A DNA stretch of 64,000 nucleotides from Mycolicibacterium bacteremicum (GTDB lineage: Bacteria > Actinomycetota > Actinomycetes > Mycobacteriales > Mycobacteriaceae): contig NZ_CALUAE010000013.1 in NCBI RefSeq assembly GCF_943913955.1, forward strand, positions 1-64,000. The letters run 5' to 3'. Under the pieces are notes generated by a model. That model was given only the letters and a program-made list of their open reading frames with translations, searched no databases and was not told the DNA's origin. Both the position numbers and the translations under genes were made by a program. Shown in pieces: positions 63,465-64,000 of this stretch; position 1 is the stretch's first letter, and the number at the start of each line of letters is the position of its first letter.

Positions 63465-63489
63465 ATACCCACTACGCGCTCGTTGGAAC
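63465..63489 (-). promoter_or_regulatory. SigF-type promoter of the 76-residue protein gene
   Basis: Minus strand GTTC (63486-63489), 15 nt, GGGTAT (63465-63470), which ends 4 nt before the ATG. Transcription would start at about the start codon, so the message is probably leaderless. Confidence 0.55.
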
Positions 63490-63587
63490 GCGGGCCGCCA
63501 GGTGCCCGATCGCCACTATTCGTGGGACCGCCGGTCACGGCTATGATCGGGCCGGATGTTTCCGAGGCTGGAAGAACGGAGGCCGCG

Positions 63588-63956
63588 GTGACAAGCGATG
63601 CGGCGCACGCAAAAGGACCTTCATGCACGGTGGGCGTGGCCCGATCGGGCAACACCTGCGTCATCACGGCGTCCGGCACGATCGACACGTTGACGGTCTC
63701 GAAACTGGAGAACGCGATCGAATCCGTGATGACCGACGCGCCGCCCGCCGTCGTGGTCGACCTGTTGGGCGTCGACTTCCTGGCCTCGGTGGGCATCGGC
63801 GTGCTGGTGGCGGCACAGCACCACCCGACGGCGCGCTTCGCGGTGGCGGCCGACGGGCCGGCGACCGCGCGACCGTTGCGGCTGATCGGGGTCGCCGACG
63901 TGATCGAGGTGTGCCCGACCCTCGACGAGGCTTTGTCTGCGGTCGCGTCGCGCTGA
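63588..63956 (+). CDS. STAS-domain protein
   Basis: A GTG at 63588 after ACGGAGG gives 122 residues of one STAS domain (TCVITASGTIDTLTVSKLENAI; phosphorylation loop VDFLASVGIGVLVAA with a Ser site). It is an anti-sigma antagonist candidate. The next gene on the other strand ends like a SpoIIE/PP2C phosphatase, which is the usual partner for dephosphorylating such proteins. Confidence 0.85.
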   Translation: MTSDAAHAKGPSCTVGVARSGNTCVITASGTIDTLTVSKLENAIESVMTDAPPAVVVDLLGVDFLASVGIGVLVAAQHHPTARFAVAADGPATARPLRLIGVADVIEVCPTLDEALSAVASR

Positions 63957-64000
63957 TCAGGACGTGACCGTGAGCGCGAGCAGCGCGATATCGTCGGTCG
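63957..64000 (-). CDS. C-terminal end of a probable SpoIIE/PP2C phosphatase (partial)
   Basis: The minus-strand frame ends TDDIALLALTVTS before TGA at 63957-63959. DDIALLAL is the usual end of a SpoIIE/RsbU-type PP2C phosphatase domain. The rest lies beyond the window. It is convergent with the STAS gene, only one base apart. Confidence 0.55.
   Translation of the reverse strand, partial: TDDIALLALTVTS

Noticed and set aside
1..64000. tRNA, rRNA, CRISPR array, IS element or prophage
   Set aside because: No cloverleaf sequence, direct-repeat array, transposase, integrase or phage structural gene was seen on either strand.

Overview
This window is chromosomal DNA of a high-GC actinobacterium, almost certainly a non-tuberculous, Mycolicibacterium-like mycobacterium. 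The reasons are an lpqS-cysK2-MFS gene order like Rv0847-Rv0849, a PAS-SpoIIE-HATPase-STAS protein of Rv1364c type, a 13E12-type DUF222/HNH protein, cutinase, RipA-type NlpC/P60 and LdtB-type L,D-transpeptidase genes, and frequent GTG starts with ATGA/GTGA overlaps. No rRNA, tRNA, CRISPR array, insertion sequence or prophage was recognised.

Layout. 0-12 kb is a stress and redox block: an SQR-like flavoprotein, a fumarylacetoacetate-hydrolase-family enzyme, a lipoprotein/NRAMP-like/PRC/PRC operon, a GAF-ANTAR regulator, an AraC regulator, a large-subunit catalase with a SRPBCC partner, a SigF-type sigma factor, and an MBL-fold hydrolase followed by a 37-residue zinc-ribbon protein. 12-16 kb is a minus-strand oxygenase operon (BVMO, TetR, LLM flavin monooxygenase). 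16.5-33 kb is a copper island: DUF305 lipoprotein, two-component system, lpqS-like/cysK2/MFS, two cell-wall enzymes (NlpC/P60 and L,D-transpeptidase), a frameshifted hydrolase, and a tightly coupled operon of copZ, a secreted duplicated HxHP protein, copA, a 51-residue CCC peptide, csoR and copB, preceded by two CsoR/RicR-type boxes. 33-46 kb carries an ABC exporter, oxidoreductases, a methyltransferase, hydrolases, a 13E12 HNH gene and a decayed epimerase fragment. 46-64 kb holds FNT and ZIP transporters, small membrane and basic proteins, and a signalling block: MEDS-ANTAR, TetR-like, GGDEF, GGDEF-EAL, STAS, VanW-type, SpoIIE-HATPase-STAS, a frameshifted GAF-ANTAR, another STAS, and the tail of a phosphatase.

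Two regulatory themes join the genes. First, at least nine intergenic sites read as SigF-type promoters (GTTT-like, usually 15 nt, GGGTA). They lie in front of the SQR, NRAMP, catalase, sigma, epimerase/SDR, FNT, ZIP, SDR/flavoprotein and a small hypothetical gene, so much of the non-copper sequence looks like one general-stress regulon. Second, a long, nearly identical operator-like element is shared by the BVMO operon and the divergent alpha/beta hydrolase/DapB-like pair 24 kb away. Two genes carry homopolymer-associated frameshifts (about 25.4 and 62.8 kb), which may be real decay or sequencing error.
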